This document shows, one piece after another, positions 59,876-64,000 of a DNA stretch of 64,000 bases (the first letter of the stretch is position 1; every line of letters starts with the position of its first letter). The DNA comes from Microbotryum silenes-acaulis. Taxonomy: Eukaryota; Basidiomycota; Microbotryomycetes; Microbotryales; Microbotryaceae. The DNA is taken from NCBI GenBank assembly GCA_003665825.1, contig QPFY01000024.1:62001-126000 (forward strand), given 5' to 3'. Under the pieces are notes generated by a model, which saw only the letters and a program-made list of their open reading frames with translations, was not told the DNA's origin and did no database searches. The position numbers and the translations under genes were made by a program.

Positions 59876-61982
59876 ATGGCCACAACGGCGAGCTCATTTT
59901 CTCCCATTAGCTCCTCACCCGTCATGACAACCTACGCTTCAACACCAAACATGGATGATTCTGGCGGTCTAGATGGCTTACTACCTTCGGCAACTGCACC
60001 ACCTCTTCCGACCGTACGTGCGCGACACAGCTCGACCACCTCGTCCGTGGCCACGTCCGCATCGACCGGCTCCACCACCGCCGGCACATCCACTTCGAAC
60101 GGCCGTGCGACACCCAACAGGGATCCCGGCGCAACGAACCACGAGATGGACACGCTCAAGCATCAGCTGCGTATCGCTAGGGCTACGATTGCCGACTTGT
60201 GAGTCCTGCTCCGTTCGACTCGGTCGTCGTCGTCTTGTCGCGTCACCTCACGTCACCTCGCGCCCGGACCCCCCCACACGACCAGCGCCAGAGGTGGGTG
60301 GGGGTCCGGTCAGATTGCGAGTCGCCCGGTGGTAGCCGACGCAGACGCCAATGAACTGACACGCTAGTCTGACACCAGACAATCCAAACTCTCCGTCAAG
60401 GCCAATCCAGCCCCCTTTGGATCGTCCTCCCCGCGGAATCTAGGCGGTCTCTCCATCTCCGAGCACCGGGCCTCCTCCCCCAAACCCATCATCATCAGCC
60501 AAAACCACAACGGAAGCAGCGCACCCCCCAGTCCTTCCTCACCTTCCCTCTCCACCTCGTCCCCCAGTTCGGCAGGTCGACTCCCCTCTGCAGGCGCAGT
60601 AGCTCTCAATCGAGCACTCGTCTCGGACGATCCAGGTCGATCACCCTCAACTTCTTCGCCCCCTTCATCCCCGAATCTCTCCCCTCAAAACTCCGAGCAT
60701 TCCCCGTCCTCGGCATTAGCCCCTCACAATCCCTACGCACGACAATCTTCCGCATCCTCGACCAGTACCCGCCGCGTATCCGTCGCTTCATCAGGTCATT
60801 TCGGCAATTCGACCGGAAACCCTCGTGATCGCTTAGCCGCTTCAGCCTCAGCCGCGACGTCGGGGAGTGGCAAAGTCATCGCGGCATTGCAGAGTGATCT
60901 GTTGATCGCTAGGTCGGCGTTGGATTCGAGTCGGATTCAATTGAGGAACGGACAGAGGGCGATCGAGAGTTTGACCAGGTTCAATGGTGCGGTTCGAACC
61001 ATGCCGTCCCTGAGCGAAGCCTCTTTTCGGTACGAGCTGACAAAGGTCCTCACTTCAAATCTACTCTAGACGACATGAAAGAAACCAAAGAACGACTTAC
61101 ATTAGAAATTGAAGGACTTCAACGCGTTTTGGCGCGGAAAGAACGCATGCAGGAAGAAGCCTTGGCTCGAGCACGAACGGCGGAGACCACGTTGAACGAG
61201 TTGCAGAGCAGTCATAAGGAGTTGGTCGCCAGTAGTAGGCAACAGATCAAGGATTTGAGTGCGGAGAATGAGGAGAATGAGGAATTGAGGAAGAAGGCCG
61301 AGAGTGAATATGGGAGTTTGGCGAGGGGGATCAAGTGAGTTTGGTTTTATGGTGTCGAGCGGAGGTGGGGCACCGGAGGAGCTGATCGAGTTTTCGATTC
61401 GCTCTTTCAGATCGATGCAAGAAGGGTTCAAGCGCGACTTCGATGTACTGCGACAAGAATTGGCCAAGTCACAAACCAAGTTGGCTTCGTCGACAACATT
61501 AGGTACGTGAATCCACCGCTGCCTCCTTTTCAGCGCAACGCGAGCTAACTCTTCGCGTCTCCGTAATCGCAGTCTCGAAACTCCTGGCCCTCCCTTCGCC
61601 CTATTCCTCCATCCCATCGACATCCCAAACCCCTCACGCCCCCTTATTGACAAACATCTCACCTTCCACACCACTCACCACCACCAAATCCTCCATCTAC
61701 TCCTTCTCCTCCCGATCCCCAAATCGCGCCCCGCATCCCGCTTCACCGACCCTGACAAATCCAACACCAACGGACCCCTTCCTCCTCTCCCTCCAAAAGA
61801 CCCAACAAGACCTATCCCTCTCCATATCCGAAGAATGTTCGAAAGCGTTGAAGTTGGTGGAAAAGTGTACGAAACAGAACCAGAAGGATCTGTATGCTAC
61901 CAAGGATGTTCAGAATGAGATGGGGAGGTTGAAGAGGTTGATTAGAGCGGGGATGCAGGGGGATGCGGGGACGGCGGCGTAG
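59876..61982 (+). CDS. She3-like coiled-coil protein
   Basis: Probable member of the fungal She3 family (mRNA/ER transport adaptor that links RNA cargo to type V myosin). A Ser/Thr/Pro-rich N-terminus contains a short heptad segment (NHEMDTLKHQLRIARATIAD). After a long Ser/Pro-rich exon, a coiled coil begins KVIAALQSDLLIARSALDSS and continues RNGQRAIESLTRFNG, DDMKETKERLTLEIEGLQRV, ARARTAETTLNELQSSHKEL. Then come SMQEGFKRDFDVLRQELAKS and a C-terminal helix (SLSISEECSKALKLVEKCTK) ending DAGTAA. Coiled-coil layout and the VI..LQ.DL pattern support She3, but this rests on pattern rather than motif residues. Four or five introns. Its promoter is the right arm of the palindrome. Confidence 0.6.
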
Positions 61983-63158
61983 TTGGTCCTTATTGGTCCG
62001 GCTAGGATCTTGGGAACTTTGGTCATCTTCATCTTTACTCACGAGCATCACCGCCGATACGGAGAAGAGATGCGCAACATCATCATACGCCTTTAACTTC
62101 GTCAAACTTGTTTTTACACTTTTCTTCTTGGCGTAGACGTTGTCAGATCACACGTAAAATAGCTTCTGCTACCCATCGCCCCCGATCATCCGAGCAGAAT
62201 TGCCGACCAGAGCGTTGGAGCGAGGTGAGAACAGATCAAGGGAGCCCTAAAGTATAAAGATGTAACTGATTCTGACGGCCAATAGACAGTATTAACGTTG
62301 GTGGCCACTGAGACGACTGAACTTACCGGGTACTTAGGGTAACCTGAGTTCCGAGGGCCCGGTGTATTACGAAAAGGGAAAGTCAGCCATGCCGTACTCT
62401 GACTGACTCAACGGGAGGAACGCAGCACTACTCACTTCAAGTATCTTGCATCGCATCTTCTAACGGACCAGATCCCAACGCTGAAACGAGCTGTAGTCGC
62501 TGCGTCAGACCCGTGTCATCCGGCGTCCGAACGGTGGCGGACCCAGTCAGTACGGACTCGCGTACCGGATGCCACGTCCTTCGACGGGAGGCGTTATATC
62601 GTCTCAGTCGAACTAGTGAAAGTAGCAATGAAGAGGACGTGCGCTAAGCTGGTTATGCGCCGCTTGCGGATGCCCATGCAGCTTAAGAATTCACTCCGGT
62701 GTTCCGCTGCCTTTCCATGCAGGCGCTCACGATTTTAGCGGGCTTTGGTTACACGTGCTCGGTAAGTAAATGAAAGATGTATTTCACTGAAGCTCTTGAG
62801 CCAACAATAGTCCGTCAGTTTTCTCAACCCTAACTGTTGTCACCGGTATGTGCGAATTCTGAGGTTCGGGTCAGCACTAGAAACTGTCACCTCAGACCGT
62901 CTTCAGACACAGCCGCGCGCCGTGAGTTGATCGAATCAGCAATTACCGTACACGTCCATCAGATGCCTCCATTGCCAGCCCAAACGCCGCCGCGACAGAG
63001 CGGTTTCCGCCTTGGTGAGGAGCCGAGACGAGAAAAGAGGAGACTTACACTCGATAACGCCACAGCAGGGGACGCGTTCACCGAGGCTCACTCTAACACC
63101 CTACGAGCGACATCTTACGCAATGGACTGCAGCAAGCGGCTGGATCGCATCACATGAG
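61983..63158. other. intergenic region without recognised genes
   Basis: 1.2 kb between the She3-like gene and the convergent kinase-like gene. Base composition is mixed and more AT-rich than the coding parts. A 106-codon frame at 62837-63157 on + has no recognisable content. Nothing else supported. Confidence 0.45.
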
Positions 63159-64000
63159 TCATTCAGCCTGTGGCGTGCCACGAGTGCCTGTCGAGGGCGG
63201 CAAGGACTCGAGCACAGCCCGCAACTTCGTCTGGATGGCGGTCCACTTGAGCCTGGTTCCGTTGGGAGGCTCCAAGTCGTCCAGAAGCACCGGCCACGTG
63301 TGCGTTATCTCACCAACCAAATCCCCCAGCGCTTCGTCTTGCCCTCCGATCATCGCCACAAGTCGATCTCGCCAGCCCAAGAAGGTGGGCATGAGACCGC
63401 GTTTCCACAGTCGCACTCGTCGCCCCCACCGATCCGCCATATCCCTGACTGCGGGCGTCTCGAAAGCGAGCAAGTCCCATATCTTGTTCTCTGGCGAGAC
63501 GTAGCACGAAAGGATATCCAAGAAACGGTATATCCACAACTCGAGTGCGTGCCCGAGTTCATACCTACGCGGAGCATCGAAATCCGGACGAATGTTCCAC
63601 CAGAGCACGTCTATCGGGGCGTACCGAGGCGCTCCCCTCATGATGACCGACTCCATGGCCCCCATGAGCACCGCGTCTCCTAAGGGCGCTACATACCAGC
63701 ACTCCAGTCCACGAGCACGAGGTGGCCTTCACGGTGAAGGATATGGCGGATACAGATATCTCGGTGGTGGAAGTTGTGGTCGAAAAGTGCCAAGAGCACC
63801 GATAGCAGTTGGTCAAAGACTTGTAAGATCTGACGAAACGACGGCGTCCGAGTAGTGCTGACGGAAGTCGGTGTGACGGCCCACATTGGCGTCGGCATTG
63901 GCGTCGGATTGCGCAAGATGAGCAGCTCTATCGAGCGTCGAGATACTTCTGGGTAAGGCAGCCACGCCCGGCAATACACCTTAGGCAACGGTTCGACCGG
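63159..64000 (-). CDS. protein-kinase-like gene (FunK1-like), 5' end outside window
   Basis: Runs off the right edge on the minus strand. Visible sequence includes SIELLILRNPTPMPTPMWAV, RQILQVFDQLLSVLLALFDH, then HHRDICIRHILHREGHLVLV and DWSAG, equivalent to the HRD catalytic loop (HRD-I....IL) and a DW-x-A magnesium loop as in fungal FunK1-type kinases. After a break in frame at about 63685-63696 come PRYAPIDVLWWNI, YELGHALELWIYRFLDILSC and a C-terminal part ending TRGTPQAE at 63159. The break can be an intron of 86 bp (GTATGT donor, GATAG acceptor, phase correct), or a one-base frameshift, since YVAPLGDAVLMGAMESVIMR continues plausibly in the next frame. Substrate unknown. Confidence 0.5.

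Noticed and set aside
60984..61000. GGTTCGAACC palindromic motif suggesting a tRNA gene
   Set aside because: Inside the She3-like gene near an exon-intron boundary; no matching A-box or acceptor stem.

Overview
The window is nuclear DNA of a fungus. Gene content and architecture point to a basidiomycete: almost every gene is cut by many short introns (mostly 50-110 bp, GT-AG with frequent GTCAGT or GTGAGT donors), intergenic spacers are short, and the products are fungal or fungal-type (She3-like coiled-coil protein, separase, hybrid histidine kinase, expansin-like secreted protein, LisH/SSDP-type regulator). The intron density would suit Pucciniomycotina/Microbotryomycetes, but that placement is an inference. 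No prokaryotic features, rRNA, tRNA or CRISPR were recognised. Single ORFs are exons, so genes below are joined exon models made by eye from splice sites and reading-frame continuity.

Layout, left to right: UDP-glucose dehydrogenase (+, 5' end outside); splicing factor Clf1/Crooked neck (-); STK32/YANK kinase (+); Smc5/6 subunit Nse1 (+); G3BP-like NTF2/RRM protein (+); V-ATPase subunit G (-); RNPS1-like RS protein (-) divergent from a DNAJC17/Cwf23-like J-protein (+); a GC-rich spacer; a LisH/SSDP-Flo8-like regulator (+); a multispan membrane protein (-); a compact XPG/FEN1-family nuclease (-); a repeat-bearing spacer (26.4-28.9 kb); a membrane hybrid histidine kinase (+); a 2.3 kb spacer; a His-rich expansin-like protein (+); Coq9 (-); separase (+) convergent with symplekin/Pta1 (-); a single-pass Cys-containing membrane protein (+); an Rpp40-like RNase P/MRP subunit (-); mitoribosomal mS29/DAP3 (+) tail to tail with cardiolipin synthase (-); a She3-like coiled-coil protein (+); and at the right edge a protein-kinase-like gene (-, 5' end outside).

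Most genes are ordinary housekeeping genes. They cover RNA processing (Clf1, RNPS1, DNAJC17, symplekin, Rpp40), chromosome dynamics (Nse1, separase), and mitochondria (Coq9, mS29, cardiolipin synthase). There is no operon-like grouping.

The most unusual feature is a multicopy element of about 362 bp. One copy lies just upstream of the histidine kinase. Two more copies form a large inverted repeat that fills nearly the whole divergent promoter between cardiolipin synthase and the She3-like gene, with both start codons just outside its arms. The copy at 28.4 kb and one arm at 59.5 kb differ at only about three positions over 362 bp. Secondary points of interest are the compact XPG-type nuclease, the His-rich expansin, micro-exons, GC-AG introns and long C- or G-homopolymers next to 3' splice sites.
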